From Candidatus Muproteobacteria bacterium (lineage in GTDB: Bacteria; Pseudomonadota; Gammaproteobacteria; Acidiferrobacterales; Sulfurifustaceae), in contig DAIDLH010000019.1 of assembly GCA_027449605.1 (NCBI GenBank), positions 1 to 64,000 of the forward strand: a stretch of DNA of 64,000 nucleotides, given 5' to 3'. Positions 19,698 to 26,726 of this stretch are shown here, one piece after another. Numbering within the stretch: the first letter of the stretch is position 1; each line of letters opens with the position of its first letter. The notes under the pieces are model-generated. The model saw only the letters and a list, made by a program, of their open reading frames with translations. It made no database searches and was not told the origin of the DNA. The translations under genes and the position numbers were made by a program.

Positions 19698-20096
19698 CTA
19701 GCCCTTCGCTAGTTCGCGCACGAGCCAGTCAGCAATAAGCTCGAAATGGGTGGACAGGTTATCAAGCCCTGGTCTCCACGGATTTGCCGGTGTGCGATGT
19801 CGGCTCCATCGCTGCCAAGATTTTCCGTCGAAGGTGTCGCCACATGTGGCGCCGATCGGCCGACCATCCGCGCGAACAAGTGGCGGGCTAAAATAGGCCA
19901 TGTCAATTTGCGTGTCGGGATAGCCAGCGTCGACCCTTACGTTCACTGCCACTTCGCTAACATTGTATCCCGGGGGAACGGGGAAGCCGTAGACCACGAC
20001 GCGCAGGATGCCGCCTTCGTTCACCAGCTCATAGGGCTTCCCCCGACCTTCCAGCCACTCAAGGTCTTCCTGAGGAAGGTTGAACTGCCGTCTCAC
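19698..20096 (-). CDS. Prokaryotic E2-like ubiquitin-conjugating protein
   Basis: The 132-residue protein fits the prokaryotic E2 family E pattern: an N-terminal ELVNEGGILRVVVYGFPVPPGY, a central DTQIDMAYFSPPL strand-loop and the signature FDGKSWQRWSRHR followed by NPWRPGLDNL. C85 (GATCGDT) is the only cysteine and Ser93 lies in the signature; either could carry the activated tag. It starts with GTG overlapping the preceding stop by four bases (GTGA), showing translational coupling with the ubiquitin-like gene. Confidence 0.75.
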   Translation of the reverse strand: MRRQFNLPQEDLEWLEGRGKPYELVNEGGILRVVVYGFPVPPGYNVSEVAVNVRVDAGYPDTQIDMAYFSPPLVRADGRPIGATCGDTFDGKSWQRWSRHRTPANPWRPGLDNLSTHFELIADWLVRELAKG

Positions 20097-20389
20097 CGAC
20101 AGCCCTCGGTCTGGTCCAAGGGCAGGGTGACGAACTTTTCAACCCCGGGCGAACGAAGGTCGACCTTCTCGTCCAGCCCAATGCGTTGCGGTTGGCCGCC
20201 CCGTACCTTCAGATACAGGCCGAACTGCTCAGGCGGATTCTTACCGGCTAGAACGAGCAAATCCCGGCCCGTAGGCGTTGGATTGGCCACGTCAAAATGC
20301 GACTTATCGATTTGGATGCGGTACGACTGAGGCCGAGTACTGGCATCAGACGACTCGCCTGAAAACGTCATACGGATACCCTCGGTCAT
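20093..20389 (-). CDS. Ubiquitin-like protein (multiubiquitin-type domain)
   Basis: The 98-residue protein has the beta-grasp pattern of the bacterial multiubiquitin family: SYRIQIDKSHFDVANPTPTGRDLLVLAGK, then EQFGLYLKVRGG and VDLRSPGVEKFVTLPL. Only one copy of the domain is present. The C-terminus ends QTEGCR, so trimming of two residues would expose a terminal glycine suited to E1 adenylation. An AAGGAG site precedes ATG 20389. It is first in the leftward operon ubl-E2-JAMM/E1-DUF6527. Confidence 0.75.
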   Translation of the reverse strand: MTEGIRMTFSGESSDASTRPQSYRIQIDKSHFDVANPTPTGRDLLVLAGKNPPEQFGLYLKVRGGQPQRIGLDEKVDLRSPGVEKFVTLPLDQTEGCR

Positions 20390-20428
20390 GGAACAACTCC
20401 TTGTGAAAAATTAGCTTTCACATAACAA

Positions 20429-20455
20429 TGCGGTTGAAAGGTCGCTTCACCGACA
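20429..20455 (+). promoter_or_regulatory. Candidate promoter motif facing the sigma-like operon
   Basis: TGCGGTTG-N8-CTTCACCGACA reads towards the gene at 20522. The same bipartite pattern (TGCGGTTG-N8-CTTnnCnGACA) occurs on the opposite strand of the same intergenic region, facing the ubiquitin-like gene. No other promoter is obvious here. The assignment is inference from the duplication of the motif. Confidence 0.4.
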
Positions 20456-20484
20456 GCCACCTTCAAAAAATATTGGCCAAAACA

Positions 20485-20511
20485 TGTCCGGAAAGGTGGT
20501 CGCCAACCGCA
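20485..20511 (-). promoter_or_regulatory. Candidate promoter motif facing the ubiquitin-like operon
   Basis: Read on the minus strand, TGCGGTTG-N8-CTTTCCGGACA matches the rightward motif at 16 of 27 positions, in two blocks. It lies about 95 bases upstream of the ubiquitin-like ATG. The two motifs overlap head-on, so transcription from one could interfere with the other. Confidence 0.4.
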
Positions 20512-20521
20512 TGTATAAGAT

Positions 20522-21118
20522 ATGAGCTTGACCGTGCAGCGCTCTACGCCCCATGGCAAATCCAGAAGGCAAATCGAAGAGGCCCTTACTGGCCTGTCGA
20601 ATGCCGACTTGCTTCGGCTGAAACGCATAGCACAGCTGCGCACATATGGTCTGCCTGAGATGAATTGGGAGGACTTGTTACAGGAGGCCATAGCACGAGC
20701 CCTGGCCGGCTCTCGAGTGTGGCCTTCCGAAGTACCGTTTCTCGCTTTCTTGGTACAAACGATGCGAAGCATTGCCAATGAAGCTTGGCTAAGTGCCAGA
20801 CGTGCCGACGTTGCCCTGGAATCCGACTTTGAGTCGGGTAAAACCAGTTCGGACGCGCGCGAATTTCGGCTAGAAGAGGTGGCCACGAACGAGGTAGATC
20901 CTGAACGGGAAGCGATGGCTAGTGATGCGTTGCGGTGGATCGAAGCCTTCTTTGCCGAAGATTCCGACGCCACCGCGGTTTTGGCAGGCTTGGCTCAGGG
21001 CCTATCTCCGCAGGAAACCCAGATCCAAAGCGGAATGACGCCCTCACGCTACGAAGCGGCTCAGAAACGCATTCGTCGAAAACTTACCAAAGGTTTTGGC
21101 TCAAGGACCATATTATGA
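20522..21118 (+). CDS. Sigma-70-family-like protein
   Basis: The 198-residue protein looks like a short sigma factor. Residues about 25-85 resemble region 2 (NADLLRLKRIAQLR, NWEDLLQEAIARAL, FLAFLVQTMRSIANEAW), a variable linker follows, and residues about 145-195 form a helix-turn-helix like region 4 (VLAGLAQGLSPQETQIQSGM, then YEAAQKRIRRKL). It may direct transcription of the island. It is divergent from the ubiquitin-like gene and its TGA overlaps the next ATG (ATGA at 21115). Confidence 0.65.
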   Translation: MSLTVQRSTPHGKSRRQIEEALTGLSNADLLRLKRIAQLRTYGLPEMNWEDLLQEAIARALAGSRVWPSEVPFLAFLVQTMRSIANEAWLSARRADVALESDFESGKTSSDAREFRLEEVATNEVDPEREAMASDALRWIEAFFAEDSDATAVLAGLAQGLSPQETQIQSGMTPSRYEAAQKRIRRKLTKGFGSRTIL

Positions 21119-21468
21119 CTCGCTCAATGATCGCAAAATGGAATTCTGTGGTGACAGCATTGGAGGGCCTGATTCTTGCTGCTCCGGATTCCGACTTAAC
21201 CCAAGATCGTGTAGTACTCGCTGAGGCGCGAGATGTTCGCAAGCTTATCGACCCCAAGACGAAGGAGACGAGGTCCAAGGCATTGACCGTACGGGCCGAC
21301 CTAGCCGGGCGGCTCGCCTTATTGCGTGAACTGGCCATGACCCGCCCGGAACTCAAGCCGCGACTCGGACTTGTTTTTGGTGCCAAAGGCAAGGCATCAG
21401 CAGACAAGGTGAACGATCTGATCGAGGAATTGATTCGGTCGGGAATCCTAAAGAAAGATAAACGTTGA
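21115..21468 (+). CDS. Helical protein of unknown function
   Basis: I do not recognise this 117-residue protein. It is rich in Lys, Arg, Leu and Ala and predicted to be largely helical; the C-terminal stretch KVNDLIEELIRSGILKKDKR resembles a winged-helix or interaction helix. ATG 21115 overlaps the sigma-like stop by four bases, so the two are probably made in fixed ratio. Candidate roles include an anti-sigma or adaptor, but nothing in the sequence decides. Confidence 0.6.
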   Translation: MTRSMIAKWNSVVTALEGLILAAPDSDLTQDRVVLAEARDVRKLIDPKTKETRSKALTVRADLAGRLALLRELAMTRPELKPRLGLVFGAKGKASADKVNDLIEELIRSGILKKDKR

Positions 21469-21502
21469 GACGACAGAATTAACAGTCAAGGAGCGCAAGC
21501 GA

Positions 21503-22855
21503 ATGACGTCCGAAGTGGTAGTTATGAACCGTCTCGGAATTGCCCTTGCCAGCGACAGTGCAGCAACTGTCTACATTGGGGGCCGCTCTAAGATATACCA
21601 CGCCGACAAGCTTTTTATGCTTTCGCATATCCATCCGGTCGGCGTAATGGTTTACAACAATTCGTCGCTTTTGGGCGTGCCTTGGGAAACGATTCTGAAA
21701 ATGTTTCGCAAAGAGCTTGGGGCGAGCAGCTTGCCGACCCTAGAGGAATACGGGGATAGGCTTATTGCTTACCTCAACACATCGAAACGTTTGTTCCCAC
21801 AAGAGGTTCAAGATGAATACTATTTGAATTTGGTGGAGACCCTGTACCGAGGGATCGATAATCGGATCGAGCAGGAAGTGTTGCGCTCCGTAGGAGGGAA
21901 AAAGGATGACGGCAAACAGCACAGGCAACTAGCGGTTGAAGTAATTAAGCGGAGTCTCGAGGAATGGCGTAAAAAGGAGGACGTTACCTGTTTCGATCCG
22001 AAGATCGGCGTGGAGTTGGCGACGCGCAAATCAGGCGAGATAACCTATATTCGCAAGATATTGGACCGGTGGCGGCTCGATGCGCCGGAAGCGCAGGCAT
22101 TACACGAACTAGCAGGTCTAGTCGTCTCTAAAGACTACATCTTACCAGAATCGCTAACCGGTCTTGTGATTGCTGGCTTTGGTGAGGAAGAACACTTACC
22201 AGTCATGCAATCCTACGAACTGGGAGAGATATTTTCGGGGCACCTCAAGTACAGGAAGAAGGAAGCTAAGAAAATTGATTCAAAGACGGCATCAGTCGTT
22301 GTACCATTTGCTGAGTGCGATATGGTGAGCACCTTTTTGGATGGTATCAGCCCTATCTTTAAATGGAAACTGATCGAGGACGTTACAAAGTTTATGCTGG
22401 AGCTCCCCGACGCGGTGATTGATGGGATTTCCGGAATATCACGCACACGGAAGGAGGCGCTAAAACAGAAGATCCTGCCGGAGAGCATCAATACTCTGAA
22501 TGCTTGGCTGGAAGACCTCGAAAGCCACCGCTTAGATCATCATCTTGAGCCAATTCTGCAATCCATCGCTTTTCTGCCAAAAAATGAATTGGCTCATGTA
22601 GCTGCTTCGCTCGTAAACTTAAACTCATTTCAGAAGCGAATGTCCATTCGCGAGGATGAAACAGTCGGCGGCCCTATCGATGTCGCTGTCATCTCAAAAG
22701 GAGACGGCTTTGTCTGGATAGAACGAAAGCATTACTTTAGGCCAGAATTGAACCGCCATTTCTTCAAGAATTACGGTGTTCAACCCATTACTGAAGCGAC
22801 AGAACAAAATGACGAAGAAGCAAAGCCAAACCTCGAAAACGACGCTGAAAACTGA
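21503..22855 (+). CDS. Proteasome/HslV-like N-terminal-nucleophile hydrolase candidate
   Basis: The 450-residue protein begins Met-Thr-Ser, and Met1 should be removed. Counting Thr as residue 1, Asp17 lies in ALASDSAAT and a lysine falls at 35 in ADKLFML. Proteasome beta subunits and HslV use Thr1, Asp/Glu17 and Lys33, and HslV has the same A-x-D-x-x-AT spacing, so the first 60 residues fit a threonine-hydrolase beta sandwich. The remaining 390 residues are unfamiliar and the whole is twice the usual subunit length. An AAGGAG site precedes the ATG. The family may be a large Ntn hydrolase serving the neighbouring ubiquitin-like system. Confidence 0.65.
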   Translation: MTSEVVVMNRLGIALASDSAATVYIGGRSKIYHADKLFMLSHIHPVGVMVYNNSSLLGVPWETILKMFRKELGASSLPTLEEYGDRLIAYLNTSKRLFPQEVQDEYYLNLVETLYRGIDNRIEQEVLRSVGGKKDDGKQHRQLAVEVIKRSLEEWRKKEDVTCFDPKIGVELATRKSGEITYIRKILDRWRLDAPEAQALHELAGLVVSKDYILPESLTGLVIAGFGEEEHLPVMQSYELGEIFSGHLKYRKKEAKKIDSKTASVVVPFAECDMVSTFLDGISPIFKWKLIEDVTKFMLELPDAVIDGISGISRTRKEALKQKILPESINTLNAWLEDLESHRLDHHLEPILQSIAFLPKNELAHVAASLVNLNSFQKRMSIREDETVGGPIDVAVISKGDGFVWIERKHYFRPELNRHFFKNYGVQPITEATEQNDEEAKPNLENDAEN

Positions 22856-23015
22856 GACCCCAGCTGAAAAGGCGGCCAGAGAATTCCTGGACGAAATACT
22901 CCAGCGAGATCCGCGGCTGAAGGCTGCACGTGACTCGGTGAAGAAGTCGCTGGACAACGGCTCGAGCGTTGTTGAGCAGTCTTTAAAGACCTTTCGTCAG
23001 CGTTTAAAGGATTAG
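22809..23015 (+). CDS. Small charged helical protein
   Basis: A 68-residue frame overlaps the end of the hydrolase candidate by 47 bases in another frame, so coupling is likely if it is real. The N-terminus is Thr/Lys-rich (MTKKQSQTSKTTLKTETP) and presumably disordered; the rest is helical (EKAAREFLDEILQRDPRLKAARDSVKKSL). A longer frame starts at 22776. There is no clear ribosome-binding site and no recognisable family. Confidence 0.5.
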   Translation: MTKKQSQTSKTTLKTETPAEKAAREFLDEILQRDPRLKAARDSVKKSLDNGSSVVEQSLKTFRQRLKD

Positions 23016-23284
23016 GCTCTGGCGGTCGAAGGCCGTTCTGATCTGACCGCTATGGAGTCGGAAGCAGACATATATGCCACGTCCGACAGGTTTGGTTACC
23101 GTTGCGGCCCGCGTCTAACGCGGGGCTATCCCGATAGAGATAACTCTAACAGGGTCGCTGGAAATCCCCGTGCATCCATGAAAAACTGCGCCCGCACTGA
23201 CATGCAGCGCGGCTGCAAAAAACAATACGTTAACCAAGCCCCGGCCCGAACAGGCCCCAGCGGAGATTCACCGGTCAAAACCCA

Positions 23285-24082
23285 ATGAACCATACCTTCG
23301 ATTTGTCCTGCATCGCCGACCTGCGTGAGAAACTCAACCAGCACCCCGTTTACCGTTCCGTGCGCGGCATGGAGGATGCACGGAACTTCATGGCGCACCA
23401 CGTCTATTCGGTGTGGGACTTCATGTCGCTGCTCAAATATCTGCAACAGGCCATCGCTCCGGCCGGCGCCCCCTGGGCTCCGCTCGGCAGCCCGGCGGCG
23501 CGCCGCTTCATCAACGAGATCGTGCTGGAAGAGGAATCCGACGAAGGTCTGCCGGACGCGGACGGCAACAAGACCTACGCGAGTCATTTCGAGCTTTACT
23601 GCCAGGCCATGAACGAAGTCGGCGCGGACCCCGCCGAGCCGCTGGCGTTCGTGGAAATGGCGCGTACCCAGGGCGTCGACGCCGCGCTGGCCGCGGGGAT
23701 CGCGCCGGCGCCGGCGCAGCGGTTCATGCGTTCCACCTTCGGCTTCATCGCCACCGGCAAGGCGCACGTCGTGGCCGCCGCCTTCGCCCTCGGGCGCGAG
23801 CAGATTATTCCGGGCATGTTCCGCGCCTTGCTCAAGGAAATGCAGATCGGCGAAACCGAAGCGCCGGCGTTACATTATTATCTGGAACGTCACATCCACC
23901 TCGACGAGGATCACCACGGCCCGCTGTCGCTGCTCATGCTCAACGAGCTGTGCGCCGGCGATGAGATCAAGCTCAAGGAGGCGGAACACGCGGCGCAGCG
24001 CGCGATCGAAGCGCGCATTGAATTCTGGGATGGTGTGCAGCAGGCGATTCAGCGGCGCGAGCGCGCTTGCGTGAACGCTTGA
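23285..24082 (+). CDS. DUF3050 protein (haem-oxygenase-like fold)
   Basis: The 265-residue protein matches DUF3050: HPVYRSVRGMEDARNFMAHH near the N-terminus, EIVLEEESDEG, then YYLERHIHLDEDHHGP near residue 200. The clustered Glu and His residues are in the positions expected for a diiron haem-oxygenase-like oxidase or a structural relative. Its function is unknown. GC content is high, like the nif genes and unlike the preceding island, yet it lies inside the 63-bp inverted repeats. Confidence 0.8.
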   Translation: MNHTFDLSCIADLREKLNQHPVYRSVRGMEDARNFMAHHVYSVWDFMSLLKYLQQAIAPAGAPWAPLGSPAARRFINEIVLEEESDEGLPDADGNKTYASHFELYCQAMNEVGADPAEPLAFVEMARTQGVDAALAAGIAPAPAQRFMRSTFGFIATGKAHVVAAAFALGREQIIPGMFRALLKEMQIGETEAPALHYYLERHIHLDEDHHGPLSLLMLNELCAGDEIKLKEAEHAAQRAIEARIEFWDGVQQAIQRRERACVNA

Positions 24083-24136
24083 AGAATCTCGGATCAAGTC
24101 CGTTCGTGGTGAGCCTGTCGAACCACGAACGGACGA

Positions 24137-24199
24137 GCCCCCAATTTACGGCATTTCCCGTTCACCCTTCGACAAGCTCAGGGCGAACGGGAGACTTAA
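24137..24199 (-). repeat. 63-bp inverted repeat, right copy
   Basis: Reverse complement of 17764-17826 with two mismatches. Together the copies bracket 6.3 kb including the ubiquitin-like block and the DUF3050 gene. No target-site duplication is evident at the outer edges. Confidence 0.88.
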
Positions 24200-24223
24200 T
24201 CAGAGCCTCCCTGGCATATATTC

Positions 24224-24371
24224 GTAGGGTGAGGCGGGTTTTAACGAACACACTTAACGTGTGTTCGTGCCGCCGAACGGGTGCAACGGGTTTTGTTGCA
24301 CCCCGGGCTGGAAGCATAGCCCACCAACACGGCTTCGATATCTGACCGATGGTGGGCGGTGCCCACCCTAC
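24224..24371. repeat. Composite GTAGGGTG palindromic repeat
   Basis: The outer arms are GTAGGGTGAGGCGGG and GGTGGGCGGTGCCCACCCTAC. The interior contains a perfect ACACACTTAACGTGTGT hairpin and GGGTGCAAC/GTTGCACCC. The interior unit recurs at 57284-57375. Confidence 0.8.
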
Positions 24372-24386
24372 ATATTTTTAGCAGGC

Positions 24387-24468
24387 GTAGCCCGGATGGA
24401 GTGAAACGGAATCCGGGTTTCGTTGCGCGTGGACTGCCCCGCATTCTGCTGCGCTCCATGCGGGCTAC
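24387..24468. repeat. GTAGCCCGGATGG dispersed repeat
   Basis: Begins GTAGCCCGGATGGAGTG and ends CTCCATGCGGGCTAC, forming an imperfect inverted repeat. Relatives lie at 34727-34760 and 58504-58576. Confidence 0.7.
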
Positions 24469-24511
24469 ATGTTGAGACTCCTGAGCGCGCTCAGCGACAT
24501 TCGAATCGCGT

Positions 24512-24835
24512 TTAAGCCGCCCGATCGCGCACAGACTTCTGCGTTTGCAGCGACAAGCGAAGACCGGTGGCTTTGAGCACGGCAAGAAGCGTCGAGAGCC
24601 GCGGGTTGCCCGTAGGCGATAGCGTGCGATAGAGGCTCTCACGACGTACACCGGCGACCTGAGCGATGCGCGCCATGCCGCGCGCCTCGACGACATTACG
24701 CAGCGCCGTGAGGAACACCCGCGGATCGTCGTCTTCCATTGCAGCGAGCAGATACGCGCGCGCAAGCTTGGGGTCGGCGCGCAGGTCCTCAATGACCCGC
24801 TCTCGATGAGATACCGTTCCTTTGAGCTTTTTCAT
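24512..24835 (-). CDS. HigA-type antitoxin / XRE-family regulator
   Basis: The 107-residue protein has a helix-turn-helix in its C-terminal half (GMARIAQVAGVRRESLYRTLSPTGNPRLSTLLAVLKATGL) after an N-terminal helical segment (DLRADPKLARAYLLAAME), the layout of the probable addiction module antidote family. It should neutralise the upstream RelE-like toxin and repress the pair. Its ATG overlaps the toxin stop codon by four bases. Confidence 0.88.
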   Translation of the reverse strand: MKKLKGTVSHRERVIEDLRADPKLARAYLLAAMEDDDPRVFLTALRNVVEARGMARIAQVAGVRRESLYRTLSPTGNPRLSTLLAVLKATGLRLSLQTQKSVRDRAA

Positions 24836-25164
24836 TTCTGTCTACTCCTGAACTCTTTCCAATGCTCCACGGCTCGCTCGATGTCCGCCTGTTGCGTACG
24901 CTTGTCTCCTCCGCAGAGAAGCAGGAGGATTGTCTTGCCGGCCTGACCGTAATAAATCCGGTAACCCGGACCGTGATCGATCTTCAGTTCCCACACGCCA
25001 CTCCGGAGCGGGCGACACTGACCGAAGTTTCCGTTTTCGAGCCGGTCCAGGCGGGCGAGAACATGCGCATACGCCTGCCGGTCCCGCAAACGATGTAACC
25101 ACTCGGTGAGCGGCTCTCGCCCATCCTTTCCCTGGTAGCGCAGCAGCTCGAACATGTTGAGCAA
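24832..25164 (-). CDS. RelE/HigB-type toxin
   Basis: The 110-residue protein fits the RelE/ParE superfamily: EWLHRLRDRQAYAHVLARLDRLENGNFG, then GVWELKIDHGPGYRIYYG with the conserved basic and tyrosine residues, and LLLLCGGDKRTQQADIERA. Such toxins cleave mRNA on ribosomes. ATG 25155 (MFELLRY) is a plausible alternative start. Toxin before antitoxin is the HigBA order. Confidence 0.88.
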   Translation of the reverse strand: MLNMFELLRYQGKDGREPLTEWLHRLRDRQAYAHVLARLDRLENGNFGQCRPLRSGVWELKIDHGPGYRIYYGQAGKTILLLLCGGDKRTQQADIERAVEHWKEFRSRQK

Positions 25165-25305
25165 GTATGTGACTTAAAGATCACAACGTCAAGGCAGTCC
25201 AGCGTACAGACTCCGCACCAACTACGGACAGGCCGGAATCCGGAAATTTGCAGTGACTGCCGAATCATAGACATCGGCAAATTGAGGCCTACACAAATAC
25301 AGTTC

Positions 25306-25372
25306 GTAGGGTGGGCATAGCCCACCAACACGACTTCGCTGGCTGTCCGACGGTGGGCGGTGCCCACCCTAC
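25306..25372. repeat. GTAGGGTGGGC palindromic repeat
   Basis: Arms GTAGGGTGGGCATAGCCCACC and GGTGGGCGGTGCCCACCCTAC form a strong double hairpin. It lies between the toxin gene and the end of the nifB operon; the rest of 25165-25416 holds no visible gene. Confidence 0.85.
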
Positions 25373-25416
25373 ATATTTTTAGAGATTCCGGAATCAGACG
25401 CCTTGCACGCCTGAAC

Positions 25417-25617
25417 TCAGGATATCTTGCGCGCTACCCCGATCAACCCTACGGAAGAATCTTTCCGGCGCCGGCTCCACGCGCTGGTTTCCGCCGCGCA
25501 GGCGTGGCATTGCAGATCGTTTTGCACGAACCAGTGAACCGTGCGGGTCTTCTTGTCCCAGTTGGAAATCTCTTCGGTGATGTCGGCCCCGCAGGGGCAG
25601 AGGATTTTAATCGGCAT
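25417..25617 (-). CDS. Small zinc-ribbon protein at the end of the nifB operon
   Basis: The 66-residue protein has two CxxC-type pairs, CPCG near residue 7 and CHAC near 37, with the aromatic stretch TVHWFVQND between them, consistent with a zinc ribbon. It begins 20 bases after the SIR2-like gene. I do not recognise a named family. Confidence 0.6.
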   Translation of the reverse strand: MPIKILCPCGADITEEISNWDKKTRTVHWFVQNDLQCHACAAETSAWSRRRKDSSVGLIGVARKIS

Positions 25618-25637
25618 GGATGAATTCCTCGTTGTCG

Positions 25638-26489
25638 TCATGCCATGGCGGCGCGGATCGCCGCTCTGTCGGCCGTGACGGCCGACACGAAATCCCGCAG
25701 CGGCATGTCCAGGCGCTGGATGTTTTGTTCCGCGAGAAACCGCGCCTCGTTGCGCGTTAACTCGCCCGGCAACACCGCCCAGTGCCGGTCCGACGAGCGC
25801 TTCATGATCTGACGCGCGAAGGTCCGTTCCAGTTGGTTGCGGAAGCGGCAGCCGAGAAACAGGAAGTGCCGCCCGCCGCGCCGCCGCTGCACCATCGCCG
25901 GGATCGGCGTCTGGATGTCGATCTCGGTGAGCACTTCCACGTAGTCGGAATCCGACACCAGATAATTCTTCGCCGGCGACACCGAGCCCACGGGCCGGTA
26001 CAAGACCGTGGACCAGTGTTGTGCGTCCGCTTCCGTCACGAGCGCGCCGTCGGCCTGAAAATACTGCACCCAGTTTCCGAAATGCTCCGCCTGGCTCACG
26101 CCCTGCACCTGGCCCCAACTGTCGCGCTCGGCGAGCGCGGTTTGCATGGCGTTGTCGTACCACACGTCCACCACCAGCGGCAGCTCGGGCAGATCGGCGA
26201 GATAACGGTGCAGCGCGGTGGGCGCGACGTCGGCCTGAAACGCCTCCGACATCAGCTGGGTCACAGTCTTGCGATGCTTGAAGTTCTCGATGAACTGCGC
26301 CGCCGCGGTCAGGTTCTTGCGGATCTTGTGCGGCACGCTGGCCTTGGCGACGAGTTTTTCCACCAGCGCCTCGGGCGAGACCGGCACCGGACAGGCCGGC
26401 ATGAGATCGAGCAGGCCCGGCCCCAGATAGGGAACGATCCTCCCCTCTTCCAGTTCGCGCTTGATGTCGCTCAGGACCGCGGCACTCAT
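25638..26489 (-). CDS. SIR2-like domain protein in the nif operon
   Basis: The 283-residue protein opens with a SIR2/TIR-type nucleotide-binding strand and loop (GRIVPYLGPGLLDLM near residue 16), followed by HRYLADLPELPLVVDVWYDN near 95 and FLFLGCRFRNQLERTF near 220, which fit the Rossmann-type SIR2-like domain found in NAD-consuming and nucleotide-binding proteins. A catalytic histidine is not obvious. Its position in a nif operon suggests an accessory role, but a defence function typical of SIR2-like proteins cannot be excluded. The ATG overlaps the preceding stop (ATGA). Confidence 0.7.
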   Translation of the reverse strand: MSAAVLSDIKRELEEGRIVPYLGPGLLDLMPACPVPVSPEALVEKLVAKASVPHKIRKNLTAAAQFIENFKHRKTVTQLMSEAFQADVAPTALHRYLADLPELPLVVDVWYDNAMQTALAERDSWGQVQGVSQAEHFGNWVQYFQADGALVTEADAQHWSTVLYRPVGSVSPAKNYLVSDSDYVEVLTEIDIQTPIPAMVQRRRGGRHFLFLGCRFRNQLERTFARQIMKRSSDRHWAVLPGELTRNEARFLAEQNIQRLDMPLRDFVSAVTADRAAIRAAMA

Positions 26490-26713
26490 GACGGCGTCGG
26501 CGCCGTGGCGCCCGTCTTTAAAGCGTCCAGGCGTTCGCGCGCGAGACGGAACAGCCCGCGCCCGCCGGACAGCGCCTGGTAGCAATCGAAGGTATTGCGG
26601 TTCAGGTAATTGAACCACTCCTGTGCGCTGGCGTTGGCGGGGCGTTCGCTGATTTCGGTCACCGTCCCGTTCGGCGCGAAGCGCACGTGGATCATGATCT
26701 GGTTGTTTTCCAT
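26486..26713 (-). CDS. Small conserved nif-operon protein
   Basis: A 75-residue protein starting MENNQIMIHVRFAPNGTVTEI with the motif AQEWFNYLNRNTFDCYQALSGGRGLF. I know no name for it. ATG 26713 has an AAGGA site 10 bases upstream; the frame extends to 26734. It lies between the 2Fe-2S ferredoxin and SIR2-like genes, overlapping the latter by four bases. Confidence 0.65.
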   Translation of the reverse strand: MENNQIMIHVRFAPNGTVTEISERPANASAQEWFNYLNRNTFDCYQALSGGRGLFRLARERLDALKTGATAPTPS

Positions 26714-26726
26714 GGTAAGTTTTCCT

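Larger units (their letters stand above)
24083..24511. other. Repeat-rich non-coding region
   Basis: This stretch holds, in order, a short GTTCGTGGT...ACCACGAAC hairpin (24102-24131), the right copy of the 63-bp inverted repeat, a composite GTAGGGTG repeat (24224-24371) and a GTAGCCCGGATGG/CCATGCGGGCTAC repeat (24387-24468). I see no gene in it. Confidence 0.8.

Noticed and set aside
23052-23288. 78-codon frame before DUF3050
   Set aside because: No ribosome-binding site or family; overlaps the DUF3050 start. The 270-base gap otherwise shows nothing I can name.
17720-24511. Insertion sequence or integrase gene near the island
   Set aside because: No transposase, integrase or att-flanked tRNA is visible next to the inverted repeats, so a standard mobile element cannot be claimed.
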